DNA of 64,000 nucleotides from CAWGMT01 sp963823675 (GTDB lineage: Bacteria; Planctomycetota; Planctomycetia; Isosphaerales; Isosphaeraceae). Shown piece by piece: positions 28,913-37,816 of the stretch. The number at the start of each line of letters is the position of its first letter. Position 1 is the stretch's first letter. The notes beneath the pieces are model-generated. The model had not been told where the DNA came from. It made no database searches and saw only the letters and a program-made list of their open reading frames with translations. The stretch covers positions 372,001 to 436,000 of the forward strand of contig CAWGMT010000016.1 of NCBI GenBank assembly GCA_963823675.1, given 5' to 3'. The translations under genes were made by a program, and so were the position numbers.

Positions 28913-29293
28913 ATGCGAGTGTCGTTAGTGGTATTCGTGTTACTGGCCGGCGTGACGGGTTGTTCGGAAAAATCCAGGCCAGCAGCCGACGGTTCCTACG
29001 ATTCCGAGCGGGCCGGCACTGCGCTCGTCGCCGCCCTCGACGCTTGGAAGAAAGGAGACGCGAAATCGCTGACGAAACGCAATCCGCCAATTCGTTTCGT
29101 GGACGATGACATGCTGGCGGGCCTTCGGTTATCCGATTATGAGATCGAGGAACCGGACGCTCCAATCCGGCCGCATCAAGACGTTGCCGTGATCCTTTCG
29201 CTGCGCGATGCGCGAGGCAAGGGCGTACGGCGCGAGGCACGTTACCAGATTGGGACCTCTCCGACTCTCGCGGTGCTCCGCAGCGACCGTTGA
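28913..29293 (+). CDS. Small lipoprotein following DUF1559
   Basis: 126 residues with a lipoprotein signal (VVFVLLAGVTGC). The mature part (SERAGTALVAALDAWKKGDA ... IRFVDDDMLAGLRLSDYEI) resembles a short cystatin/NTF2-like domain often found next to planctomycete DUF1559 genes. It begins 25 bases after the DUF1559 stop and is probably in the same transcript. Function unknown. Confidence 0.78.
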   Translation: MRVSLVVFVLLAGVTGCSEKSRPAADGSYDSERAGTALVAALDAWKKGDAKSLTKRNPPIRFVDDDMLAGLRLSDYEIEEPDAPIRPHQDVAVILSLRDARGKGVRREARYQIGTSPTLAVLRSDR

Positions 29294-29393
29294 GCAATGG
29301 TCAACTCGACATCGGCAGCTTGATCCTGCTTGGGTGTGAGTTTGATTAACCGTCCCTCAGATCGAGCACCGCCGCCCATTCCTGAAGCGGCCC

Positions 29394-30812
29394 TCAGGCA
29401 TAGTCGCTGCGATCCCATCCGGTCGCTTTCACCTCCTCTTCAGCAATGAGGCGGGAGTCGATCTTCGCCTTGAGCCGGTAGAGCATTGAGCGCACACCGA
29501 AATTCATGCGGGCAAACGCCGGCGTCGACGGCCGGGCTCGGTTATAGCGCTTGCGGACCATCTCGATGAACAGATCGACGCCGCGGCGGAAGTCGACTTC
29601 GTCCCCGAAATCGAAGGCCCCTCCCCGGTAGCGCGCGAGCCAGCACCATTCGGCGAATTCGTCGTGCAGTCGCAGCCGATCCGCATCGATGGGATCGTCC
29701 GTGATGCAGCACCATTCTTTCATGGCAGCGATGCGATCTTCGCGGCGCCCTGTCGTATTGCCACGATCCATCAAACGCAGCAATCTCCACTCTTCATCCC
29801 CGTGCGCGACGACGAAGCCGAAGTCGATGACGCCCAAGCGGCCGTCGTCCATGAACAGAAAATTGCCGGAATGCCAGTCAGCGTACGAGAGCCGGCCCGC
29901 GTAGACCATGCGTGCCCAGGCACGGATCATCTTGCGGGCGAATTCGTTGCGCTCCTCCTGCGACGGATCGCGCGCCATGAACTTGTCGATGTGAACGCCG
30001 TCGAGCCGGTCCATCGTCAAGATTCGCGCCGTCGAGTACTCCGGATAGACGCGCGGCACAACGATGCCGTCGTCTTCGCGGAACAAGGATCGTACCTGCT
30101 CCTGGACGGCGGCTTCCGCACCATAATCGGTTTCTCGCTCCAGCCGCGCACGCAAATCGTCAAACTGGTCTTGCACGCTCTGCCAGTCCTTGTTCAGACG
30201 GCCCGGCAAGAGCGCGAGGAAAAAGTTGCGGAAGTCTTCGCGAATGGCCCGGGCCATGCCCGGATATTGAATTTTGACGGCGACGTCCTGGCCGGTCTTG
30301 AGCCGCGCACGATGCACTTGCCCGAGCGAAGCCGCGGCGAAGGCATGCGTGTCAAACCACGCGAAGACATTCTCCGCATCATCGCCCAGTTCATTCCGGA
30401 CCATCTCGCGCAAGAGCGCCCAGTGCATGGGCGGCGCACTATAGTGCAATTGCTCCAGCGTCTCGACGAACTGGCGAGGGACGATATCGGGAAAGTTGGC
30501 CAGTGTCTGTCCTACCTTCATGACCGCCCCGCGCAGGTAGCCCATTGAGTCGAGCAGCCGTAGCGCGGTCTTCCAGTGGGTTTCGGCCAGCATCCGCTCC
30601 CTTTGGTCGGCTTGGAGAAACCAGCCGCGAACCCAGTGAAAGAGATACGCGGCGGCGATCTGGGCCTGGAGCGTCGCCAGCAAGCGCAAGCGTCGCCAGC
30701 GGCCGACCGGCACCGGGCGCATGGTGGCCGCGAGCAATGGCTCGCGAGCGTCTTGCGCTGCTTCATCCAGCTCGGGAAGGGCACGCATCAGTTCGCTGAT
30801 CGATGGGGACAT
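29394..30812 (-). CDS. AarF/ABC1/UbiB-type atypical protein kinase
   Basis: 472 residues. The ABC1 domain is clear: GAVMKVGQTLANFPDIVP (the KxGQ motif that replaces the glycine loop), AAASLGQVHRARLKTG, VAVKIQYPG with the ATP-binding lysine, ERETDYGAEA, and late catalytic motifs DWHSGNFL and GVIDFGFV. Family members support ubiquinone and lipid metabolism, but the individual substrate is unknown. An ATG at 30831-30833 overlaps the TetR stop (TAATG), but ATG 30810-30812 (MSPSISEL) has a strong AAAGGAGG nine bases before it and is the better start. Co-transcription with the TetR gene is likely, so the kinase may be released by an unknown inducer. Confidence 0.88.
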   Translation of the reverse strand: MSPSISELMRALPELDEAAQDAREPLLAATMRPVPVGRWRRLRLLATLQAQIAAAYLFHWVRGWFLQADQRERMLAETHWKTALRLLDSMGYLRGAVMKVGQTLANFPDIVPRQFVETLEQLHYSAPPMHWALLREMVRNELGDDAENVFAWFDTHAFAAASLGQVHRARLKTGQDVAVKIQYPGMARAIREDFRNFFLALLPGRLNKDWQSVQDQFDDLRARLERETDYGAEAAVQEQVRSLFREDDGIVVPRVYPEYSTARILTMDRLDGVHIDKFMARDPSQEERNEFARKMIRAWARMVYAGRLSYADWHSGNFLFMDDGRLGVIDFGFVVAHGDEEWRLLRLMDRGNTTGRREDRIAAMKEWCCITDDPIDADRLRLHDEFAEWCWLARYRGGAFDFGDEVDFRRGVDLFIEMVRKRYNRARPSTPAFARMNFGVRSMLYRLKAKIDSRLIAEEEVKATGWDRSDYA

Positions 30813-30832
30813 GGGTTTGCCCCTCCTTTCCA

Positions 30833-31435
30833 TTAGCTCGCGGACTCGTCGTCACTCTCACGTTGCAGCCAGCCTACGAACATCGCCAACGATTGGTCCA
30901 AAAGCGCCAGCGTGTCTTCCTGCCTGGGCGAACGGTCCTGCGCCCAGAACATGAGCACGCCGGTGTAGAGCGTCCAGTAAAGCTGTAATGCGACAGGCGA
31001 CAGCTCTGGGGCGCCGCGCTTCCTGGACAGCCGCGCGACCGTCTCCAGATGCGACAGGCGGAGCGACTGGCCCTCCTCGCCTGGCGCAGCGGCCAGGGGG
31101 CCGAGCGCCGTCTCGAGGAGCACGGGCAGGTGCTTCCGCAATGGCTTGAGCTTGCGTAATCCGGCCGCGACGAACGCAAATAGCTCCTCTAGAAGACACT
31201 CCCCCGCGTTCTCCTCGAAATCGCGGTCCACACCGGCGATCGCCAGGGCGGCCAGAGAGGCCAGGATCGCTTCCTTGGTGGCGAAATAGTTGAAGAGCGT
31301 GCCCGTGGCTATCCCCGCGGCGTCGGCAATGTCGCGCGTGGTGGTGGCATCAAAGCCGCCGGTCGCGAACAGTTGTCGGGCCGCTTCGAGAATTCGCTGC
31401 CGCGTCGCGGCCTTGGTTTCGGCAGTCACTCGCAT
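30833..31435 (-). CDS. TetR/AcrR-family transcriptional repressor
   Basis: 200 residues. The N-terminal helix-turn-helix is typical: RQRILEAARQLFATGGFDAT, TTRDIADAAGIATGTLFNYF, ATKEAILASL. The C-terminal ligand domain (about 65-195) is helical with a conserved tail (LYWTLYTGVLMFWAQDRSP). The gene precedes the ABC1 kinase and stops at the kinase's first ATG. Two related palindromes (31453-31474 and 31507-31520) lie just upstream and probably form its own operator. A decayed copy of this gene lies at 34040-34505. Confidence 0.9.
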   Translation of the reverse strand: MRVTAETKAATRQRILEAARQLFATGGFDATTTRDIADAAGIATGTLFNYFATKEAILASLAALAIAGVDRDFEENAGECLLEELFAFVAAGLRKLKPLRKHLPVLLETALGPLAAAPGEEGQSLRLSHLETVARLSRKRGAPELSPVALQLYWTLYTGVLMFWAQDRSPRQEDTLALLDQSLAMFVGWLQRESDDESAS

Positions 31436-31452
31436 GGTTCACCTCGCCGTTG

Positions 31453-31474
31453 CAATATGAGCACGTTCATATTG
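31453..31474. promoter_or_regulatory. Palindromic operator candidate 1 for the TetR gene
   Basis: CAATATGA-GCACGT-TCATATTG is a palindrome with 8-bp arms, 18 bases upstream of the TetR start. Its core ATGAGCACGTTCAT matches the core of the second site except at the centre. This is the normal place and shape of a TetR self-regulatory operator. Confidence 0.65.
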
Positions 31475-31506
31475 TAGCCGGCGATCTGGCCGCGTCAAGG
31501 CGGAAA

Positions 31507-31520
31507 ATGAGCGTGCTCAT
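31507..31520. promoter_or_regulatory. Palindromic operator candidate 2 for the TetR gene
   Basis: ATGAGC-GT-GCTCAT, 6-bp arms, shares the ATGAGC...TCAT pattern with the first site 50 bases away. Two such sites suggest cooperative binding or control of a promoter on either strand. A trace of it (GAGCATGCTC) survives in the decayed copy at 34503-34512. Confidence 0.55.
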
Positions 31521-31734
31521 AAAATTTAAGCAGTCGCGCCTGCCGTTGCGAGGTCCATCGACAGCGCTGGGCCTTCGTCGCGCTCCGAGCCGGCGGCTCG
31601 GCCTTTCCATGCGAGCGGGGAGCCTGGAACTGGCCGTCTCGTCTCGCCGATCGCCGTCCTTGCCGCGAAGGATTATCGGATCGTCGTAGGCGTGGTGGCG
31701 TTGTTCATCTGGGGCGCGATGATGGCGTCCCACT

Positions 31735-32021
31735 TGTGGTCGATCGCCTCAAGAGAATCGTTCCAAAGTCGGCTGCGTGACGAGTTCCTGGAGCGCGAAG
31801 AATTCGAGGATGTCGCGGATGCTCGAGCGAAGGCATTCTGGTACGGCGGGAGTATAACGCGGTCTGGCCTCACAGCTCACTAGGCTACGCGACGCCGAAA
31901 GAATTCAGCGCGGCTTGCGACCAGAAGGGAAGCAATCGGACTAAAATGATACGTAGACGTGTTGAAATTTATACTCATCGACTAGTCTCCCGTTTGAGGT
32001 GGACCAAAAAACGGGGAGCAG
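31735..32021 (+). mobile_element. Remnant of an IS3-type transposase (C-terminal end) with possible right end
   Basis: The frame reading ESFQSRLRDEFLEREEFEDV and ADARAKAFWY is the C-terminal part of an IS3/rve transposase. After a frame change it continues as EYNAVWPHSSLGYATPKEF, the usual end of OrfB. The sequence TGAGGTGGACCAAAAAACGG (31995-32014) followed by GGAGCAG resembles an IS3 terminal repeat. The catalytic N-terminal part is missing, so the element is dead. It sits between the TetR gene and the apiosidase-like gene. Confidence 0.65.
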
Positions 32022-32090
32022 CCCAATTCGGTGACACTCTGGAATCCGATCCGCTCGGCCACCAATTCGGCCATCAGCTCGATACATACC

Positions 32091-33620
32091 TCACCCCCCT
32101 GCCGCTCGAGTTAAGAAACCCTCGACCACCAGAACCCAATCGTCGGAGCCGTCTTTGTGGGCAGAAGGGTATGAAACCGAGCGGCTGGAATTCTTTGGCT
32201 CAGAAGCCGAAATTACCGTATACGTTCCGTTCGTCGGATCATACCAGCGAAGTCTGACATTCCGCCCGCCGGTAATCGCTTGGGTATCAACTGTTATTTC
32301 TCGACGGGTTGGGAGATAGACGACCCCTGCCGATGATGAGTATCCCGATGCAGCCTTGTCATCGCCGCTGCCGAGGCCGATTTTCAGGAATGTTCCGTTG
32401 TCACGCCTCCAGGAACTGTCTTGGACATAGGTATCGAGAAGTGCCCAGGCGTATTTGGCACATCGTTGCGGCGGTTCGGTGATGATGTTCAGCCAGTCCG
32501 GCCCGCCATCAAACAGGCCGGTGACGCCAAACGGCCACCACTTTTCGTGGCCAAAGTTGATCCCGGCGCCACCGCGGATGAACGTCGAATAGTTGCGTTC
32601 GCGCAGCTCCTGGTTTTGCTGGTCTTTGTAATGCGGGGCGTTGACATACGGCGGCTCAATATCGACGACCGGATAGGCCGTGGCGCCAGCTCGGTTGTAG
32701 ACTTTATCAAACTGCTCGACAGAATTGCTGCCGTAGTCGTACACGGTGTCGGCGCTTTGTTTGAACCATTGATATCCTTTGGCGCCTTCTTCCGATATGA
32801 ATTGATCGAACGACGTCGAGCCATTAGCCGGCTCGGCAATAATCAGCCTATGGGTGGTCCCTTCTGTATCCTTGATGCCATGGTAAATGGCATCGAGTCC
32901 CCGGGCTGGACCTTGATTGTACGACCACCGGAAATCACCCATCACATGCCAGACGATGTTCGGAGAACCAGCATAGCGGGTTGCCACAGTTTTTCCAAAG
33001 TTGTAGGCATTCGTCGTCCCAGCGTTGGCCAAATCCGAAGCGGTGCCGGTATTGCCCCAGCTCATGAACAATGAAAACACCACGGTCATTTGGAGCCTGG
33101 TGGCTTCTGACATGATCCAGTCCATCGAAGACCACGCCGGGCCGAACGATGAAGCATACGGTGCACCGGTAAAGAAACGTTGCCCGGCCTTGTTCTTGTA
33201 CCTGTCGCCGAAGCTGTCGTTCATGTGGACCCCGAACGGCGAGACGGTCACGGCATTGAAACCGAGCGCTTTCAAACCTTCGAGAGCCTCGGTGATTTCG
33301 GCATTGGTGCAGTTCTGTGCCATTGCCCACGAGGACATGGTTTTGAGCAAATACACATTGCCCTTCTGATCGAGGAAGCGACGATTGTCGGCACTGACGC
33401 TGGCTGGCCAAGCAAAAGTTGGAGTCGTGCCCGCAGCAAGTTGTACGGATGAACGACCTGAGGCGGTTTCATCATTCGCCAAGATTTCACCGCCGGCTCG
33501 CGTTCCGCTCTTCGGTTGTGAGCCCGACGTGGGAATTGCCGCAAACGCCAGTAGCAAAGTCACCGCGACAATGAGCCAAGACCTGAATGCGTACAGCAGA
33601 CCAAGAGATCGAGTGGTCAT
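32091..33620 (-). CDS. Secreted apiosidase-like glycoside hydrolase (DUF4038) with collagen-binding-like C-terminus
   Basis: 509 residues from ATG 33618-33620, preceded by AAAGGAGGG. A signal anchor (SWLIVAVTLLLAFAAIP) is followed by FAWPASVSADNRRFLDQKGN and a TIM-barrel: ALKALGFNAVTVSPFGVH, MSEATRLQMTVVFSLFMSWG, NIVWHVMGDFRW (first acidic site) and YPVVDIEPPYVN (second), as in DUF4038/GH140-like enzymes. The C-terminal strands (WALLDTYVQDSSWRRDNG ... DDWVLVVEG) fit the companion putative collagen-binding domain. It likely acts on plant or algal cell-wall glycans outside the cytoplasm. It lies between an IS3 remnant and a repeat of the TetR region, so it may have been acquired. Confidence 0.8.
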   Translation of the reverse strand: MTTRSLGLLYAFRSWLIVAVTLLLAFAAIPTSGSQPKSGTRAGGEILANDETASGRSSVQLAAGTTPTFAWPASVSADNRRFLDQKGNVYLLKTMSSWAMAQNCTNAEITEALEGLKALGFNAVTVSPFGVHMNDSFGDRYKNKAGQRFFTGAPYASSFGPAWSSMDWIMSEATRLQMTVVFSLFMSWGNTGTASDLANAGTTNAYNFGKTVATRYAGSPNIVWHVMGDFRWSYNQGPARGLDAIYHGIKDTEGTTHRLIIAEPANGSTSFDQFISEEGAKGYQWFKQSADTVYDYGSNSVEQFDKVYNRAGATAYPVVDIEPPYVNAPHYKDQQNQELRERNYSTFIRGGAGINFGHEKWWPFGVTGLFDGGPDWLNIITEPPQRCAKYAWALLDTYVQDSSWRRDNGTFLKIGLGSGDDKAASGYSSSAGVVYLPTRREITVDTQAITGGRNVRLRWYDPTNGTYTVISASEPKNSSRSVSYPSAHKDGSDDWVLVVEGFLTRAAGG

Positions 33621-33965
33621 GGAGCCCTCCTTTTGGGGTACGAGGCGTCTAGAATCGCTTGTATCGCCTGCCGCGACAACAAGGAGCCACGGATAATCAG
33701 GCCGTAGATTAAACAAAAGAGAGCCGGTTAGGCGGACGCTGAGTTCAGGCTGAGATACGCGTTTTCAGCGCCTCCCTGGGCAATGCCGTGCGCGTCGGTC
33801 GCCGGCTTCATGTTGTCTTGCTACTAGCCGAAATTCTGCTTCGTCTTCGATATCGTGCCGTCGCCGACCCTGACCCTCCACCCCCTCGTCGTTTGGGTAA
33901 AGAAACCCGTCACAGTGGGTTTATTGAGATGAAGTCGTGAGGCTGCCGGCGCGGTAAAGAAAACT
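33621..33965. other. Intergenic region upstream of the apiosidase-like gene
   Basis: 345 bases with no convincing gene. The inverted repeat AAACCC/GGGTTT (33903-33922) with an 8-base loop is followed by TTATT on the plus strand and might be a weak terminator. The promoter of the hydrolase gene should lie here but I cannot place it. Confidence 0.4.
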
Positions 33966-34590
33966 GGTCTTCCAGTGGGTTTCGGCCAGCATCCGCTCCC
34001 TTTGGTCGGCTCGGAGGAACCAGCCGCGAACCCAGTGAATTAACTCGCGGACTCGTCGTCACTCTCACGTTGCAGCCAGCCTACGAACATCGCCAACGAT
34101 TGGTCCAAAAGCGCCAGCGTGTCTTCCTGTCTGGGCGAACGGTCCTGCGCCCAGAACATCAGCACGCCGGTGTAGAGCGTCCAGTAAAGCTATAATGCGA
34201 CAGGCGACAGCTCTGGGGCGCCGCGCTTCCTGGACAGCCGCGCGACCGTCTCCAGATGCGACAGGCGGAGCGACTGACCCTCCTCGCCCGGCGTAGCGGC
34301 CAGGGGGCCGAGCGCCGTCTCAAGGAGCACGGGCAGGTGCTTCCGTAATGGCTTGAGCTTGCGTAATCCGGCCGCGACAAATGCAAACAGCTCCTCTTGA
34401 AGACACTCCCCCGCGTTCTCCTCGAAATCGCTGTCGACGCCGGCGATTGCTAGGGCGGCCAGTGAGGCCAGAAGCGCCTCCTTGGTGGGGAAATAGTTGA
34501 AGAGCATGCTCATAAAATCCTGGCAGTCGCGCCTGCCGATGCGAGGACCATCGACATCGCTGGGCCTGCGTCGCGTTCCGGTGGGCGCTG
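33966..34590 (-). pseudogene. Decayed duplicate of the ABC1-kinase/TetR region
   Basis: Three blocks match the functional region: 33966-34039 to 30567-30640 (kinase N-terminus), 34040-34505 to 30833-31298 (TetR ligand domain and part of the recognition region), and from 34506 to 31513 onwards (operator side). Two deletions of 192 and 214 bases removed the kinase start and the DNA-binding half of TetR. The second deletion lies between two copies of GAGCGTGC in the functional copy. No DNA-binding protein can be made from it. Confidence 0.85.
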
Positions 34591-34765
34591 CGAGAATCGC
34601 CTTCCCCAGCCCGGTTGCCAGAGTCTGACCCAGCCACCTGCACGATGGCCGATTGCTCCCGTGTCCCAGATCTCTGACACTTGTCGTTGCAAGCACGATG
34701 GATCGTGGTTAGGATAGCGTGAAAGTCCGGCTGCGGATCTTGCTTCGCCTGGAGACCCCGTTCTC

Positions 34766-36163
34766 ATGCTGACCCAACACGAGAGTCCCGCACCCGCGGC
34801 GGTGGGTGGTACGTCGCCGAAGATGCTTCAACTGCTGCGCAAGAGACTCCGTCAATTGTTGCGGGTCACGCTCGTCCTGGTGATCTGCCTCGCGGCGGCC
34901 GCCACGGCTCTTGCAATCTGGTGGCTGACGAGTCTGAACGGGCTTCCGGACATCGGCGACCCGTTCGATGTCGCGACGCTACGCAGCTTCAGCATCCCTG
35001 ACGAGCAGAACGCCTTCAAGTTCTTCCGGCGGGCGAAGGAGCGGCTCACTCCCTTGCCCGTGGTGAGCCCGGTCCAGTACGACCGCAGTTCGATGATCCC
35101 TTGGTCCCAGACCGATCCGAAGCTCCGCGCCTGGGTCGAGGCGAACCGCCCGGCGGTCGAGCTCTTCCTGCAGGGAGCCGAACAATCCGACGGGATCTCG
35201 CGCCCGGCCGGCGAGGGTTACTCAGAGCGCTACACCAGCGCGGAACCCGGCTGGCTGATCTGGCTGGTGCTCTCGGAGGGCGGCCGGCGCCAAGAAAGCG
35301 GCGACATGGCCGGCGCCTGGGACTGCTATCGCGCCGTCCTCCGCATGACGGTCCATGTGCGGCGGCGAGGGAGTCTGTTCTTTCGCGCGGTCGCCAGCAG
35401 CCACCACGACTCGCTGCGGAAACGGCTCGCGACCTGGGCAGCCGATCCCAGGACCACGATTCGCCAGCTTTGACTCGCCTTGGCGGAGGCGGTCGAGAGC
35501 CGGCCGAGGCCCGAGTGGGATACTTTTTCGCTCCAGATCGAGTATCTGGATCTCATGCATTTCCTGGAGCGGCCGGATGATCGCACTTTTGAGGCGCTCG
35601 AGGACGACTCGACCTATCGTCTGGGTGATATGCAGTTGCCGACCGATCTGGTGTTGCATGCCTACAGCGTCAGGCGTTTCCTCTTGCGCGAGCCCGAACG
35701 CAGCCGGCGTGCCATCCGGCTGCTCTTTGCCAACTGGCTCGCGCACGTGGAGGTCCCAGACTTGCGGCAACGCATGCCGGCCGTGCAAGCGTCATTCCAC
35801 GGTCCAAAGCGCACGAGCACCGTGTTGCTTTATCCCGTCAGTTCCGAAGCGCCTGCCGGCGCGCGGGTACTGTCACCGCGCGACGTGGCCAGATGGCTGG
35901 TCACGACCCGCGTCGCCTGGCTACCCCTCGGGGAAGGGCTCTGGCCCTCCGTTCGCATTACGGAACAGAGGGCTTATCGTGAGCTGGTCGTTCTGCTGGC
36001 ACGGGAACTCTATCACCGCGAGCGCGGGGTCCTTCCACCTTCCGAGGATGCTCTGGTGGGGACCTATCTCAAGAGCTTGCCCGACGACGCTTTGGGCGAG
36101 CTCGACGACGGAACTACGCCGGCCATATCAAATTCGGACGTCGCGGCGCAGACACCCAAGTGA
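34766..36163 (+). pseudogene. Unknown membrane-anchored protein, split by an in-frame TGA
   Basis: Start ATG 34766. A membrane helix (VTLVLVICLAAAATALAIWWL, about 33-53) is followed by a soluble alpha-helical domain (FDVATLRSFSIPDEQNAFKF ...). TGA at 35471-35473 ends a 235-residue product after TIRQL, but the same frame continues as LALAEAVESRPRPEWDTFSL and remains open to 36163, with sequence of the same character (YLDLMHFLERPDD, LLARELYHRERG). Reading the stop as CGA (arginine) gives one protein of 465 residues. Similar proteins of unknown function occur in planctomycetes. I cannot name a role; neighbours give no clue. Confidence 0.65.
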
Positions 36164-36425
36164 TCGCCATAGCTCCCGAGCCAAATCCGAGGATCGACAG
36201 AACTCGCCAAATCGACGACTTCCCATCGATTACCTCGATCGAAGGTCTGTCAATTATCGTGATCACTCTCACTACTGGTACGCCATCCACCCGGTGGCCA
36301 ACGCGATCCTGGGTAGGCTCCAGCTTGGCCTTGAAACGGCACAGCCCTTCCGCTAAGCTTTGCAATACAAAGTTGCCCCGGAGGGGGGCAGCCGAGGGGA
36401 CGCGAACCGACGAGGATCCGAGGCA

Positions 36426-37148
36426 ATGCCGGCACCGGGCGTGAGCGATATCTATCGACGCTTCGCCGTGGTCGTCCACGACGTCGCGCCGGCCTTCCTG
36501 CCGCAGCTCGCGAGGATCGCCGAAGCCCTCGCGCCACGGATCGGGCGGCAGGTGGCGGGTGCGGTGGTTCCCTGCTGGCATGGGCGGCCGATCGAGGGGC
36601 CGGGGGGCGGCTTCGGACGGTTCGTGACGGGGGCGTTCGGGGAGGTCTTGCAGCACGGATACACCCACCGGCAGGACTGGCCGGGCGTGCTCTCGCTGTT
36701 CACGGGTCGTTCGGACGAGCTGGTCGGGCTGCCTCGAGAGGAGGTCCGGCGCCGGCTCGGGCTGGGCCGGGAGTTGTTGCGGCGGGCCCTGGGGGTCGCG
36801 CCCGCGGGATTCGTGCCTCCGGCCTGGCAAGTCGGGCGGGCGACGGCGGCGGAGTTGGGGGGGTGCGGGTTCCGCTATCTCGCGACATTCAGCGCCATCC
36901 GGGCGGCGAGCGGACCGACGATCCCGCTGGCGACCTGGTCGTGGGACTGGGGCGTCCTGGGACCGCTCGGGCCGGTCGGGCAGCGGGTCGGCGACGTCTA
37001 CTGGCGGCTCCGGCCGGCGACCCTGCCCTGCGTCGTGGTGCATCCGGCCGACGTGGATCGGGGCTATCTGCCGCGCGTGCTGGCGGTGATCGACTGGCTG
37101 CTGGGCCGGGGCCGGACGGCCGCCCTTCCCTCGGAGTTCCTGCCATGA
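36426..37148 (+). CDS. DUF2334-type polysaccharide deacetylase-like protein
   Basis: 240 residues from ATG 36426 (MPAPGVSD) after a GAGG. The fold signature is VVVHDVAP (His-Asp at 18-19) and LQHGYTHR (about 77-84), followed by GFVPPAWQ and GFRYLATF, as in DUF2334/NodB-like deacetylases; the HGYTHR histidines probably bind metal. It likely acts on an N- or O-acetylated sugar. The stop overlaps the next start (ATGA), so it is the first gene of a three-gene operon with a methyltransferase and a glycosyltransferase-kinase fusion. The G+C content is visibly higher than in flanking genes. Confidence 0.8.
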   Translation: MPAPGVSDIYRRFAVVVHDVAPAFLPQLARIAEALAPRIGRQVAGAVVPCWHGRPIEGPGGGFGRFVTGAFGEVLQHGYTHRQDWPGVLSLFTGRSDELVGLPREEVRRRLGLGRELLRRALGVAPAGFVPPAWQVGRATAAELGGCGFRYLATFSAIRAASGPTIPLATWSWDWGVLGPLGPVGQRVGDVYWRLRPATLPCVVVHPADVDRGYLPRVLAVIDWLLGRGRTAALPSEFLP

Positions 37149-37816
37149 TCGGACCGCTGCGGGTGGTCTTCCACTGCCGACTACGCCGGCGGGCCGGGCA
37201 CCTGGCCGGGCGGATCGCCCCGCACCTGCCGATGGGGGCGACGGTGCTTGACATTGGCTCGGGGACCGGCCACAACGCGGAGGCACTGCGGGCCTGGGGG
37301 ACTTGCACCTGCGTCGAGGCGGACGTGGTGGATTTCCACGTCGTCGGGGTCGGGCCTATCCTGTTCGACGGTGCCCGGCTGCCGTTTGCCGATCGCGTCT
37401 TCGACGCGTGCCTGCTCGCGTTCGTGCTGAGTTATGCCGACGACCCGGCGGCCCTGCTCCGCGAGGCCGGGCGGGTTGCCTCCCGGCGCGTCCTGATCTT
37501 GCAGTCGAGCCCGCGGGGCCGGGCTGGGCGGATCGCGCTCTTGCTGCGGAGCTGGGTCCAGGGGCGGGTCGCATTCCGGCTCTGCGCGACACTCCGCCTG
37601 ATCCCGCCCTCGCCAACGCCGCTCCGCCGCCAGCGCATGCTGTCGCGCGAGCGGGTCGGCGAACTTGCCGACGAGGTGGGGTTGAAGCTGGCGCGCGTCG
37701 TCCCCGAGCCCGGCTTGCTGAGCCTGGTCAGCCGCGACCTCTTCGTCCTGGAAGGCCCGCCCCAGGAGCCTTGCCTTGCGGCCTCCACACCCCGACCGGG
37801 GACCCAACGCCCATGA
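37145..37816 (+). CDS. SAM-dependent methyltransferase (class I)
   Basis: 223 residues from ATG 37145, overlapping the deacetylase stop by four bases. Motif I is VLDIGSGTGHN (34-44), the acidic motif II is VEADVVDF, and ARLPFADRVFDACLLAFVLS is the usual post-motif region of UbiE/Methyltransf_11 proteins. The C-terminal part (SRERVGELADEVGLKL) is typical. The gene also overlaps the next start (ATGA). The target is unknown; a sugar or lipid intermediate made by the neighbouring enzymes is plausible. Confidence 0.85.
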   Translation: MIGPLRVVFHCRLRRRAGHLAGRIAPHLPMGATVLDIGSGTGHNAEALRAWGTCTCVEADVVDFHVVGVGPILFDGARLPFADRVFDACLLAFVLSYADDPAALLREAGRVASRRVLILQSSPRGRAGRIALLLRSWVQGRVAFRLCATLRLIPPSPTPLRRQRMLSRERVGELADEVGLKLARVVPEPGLLSLVSRDLFVLEGPPQEPCLAASTPRPGTQRP

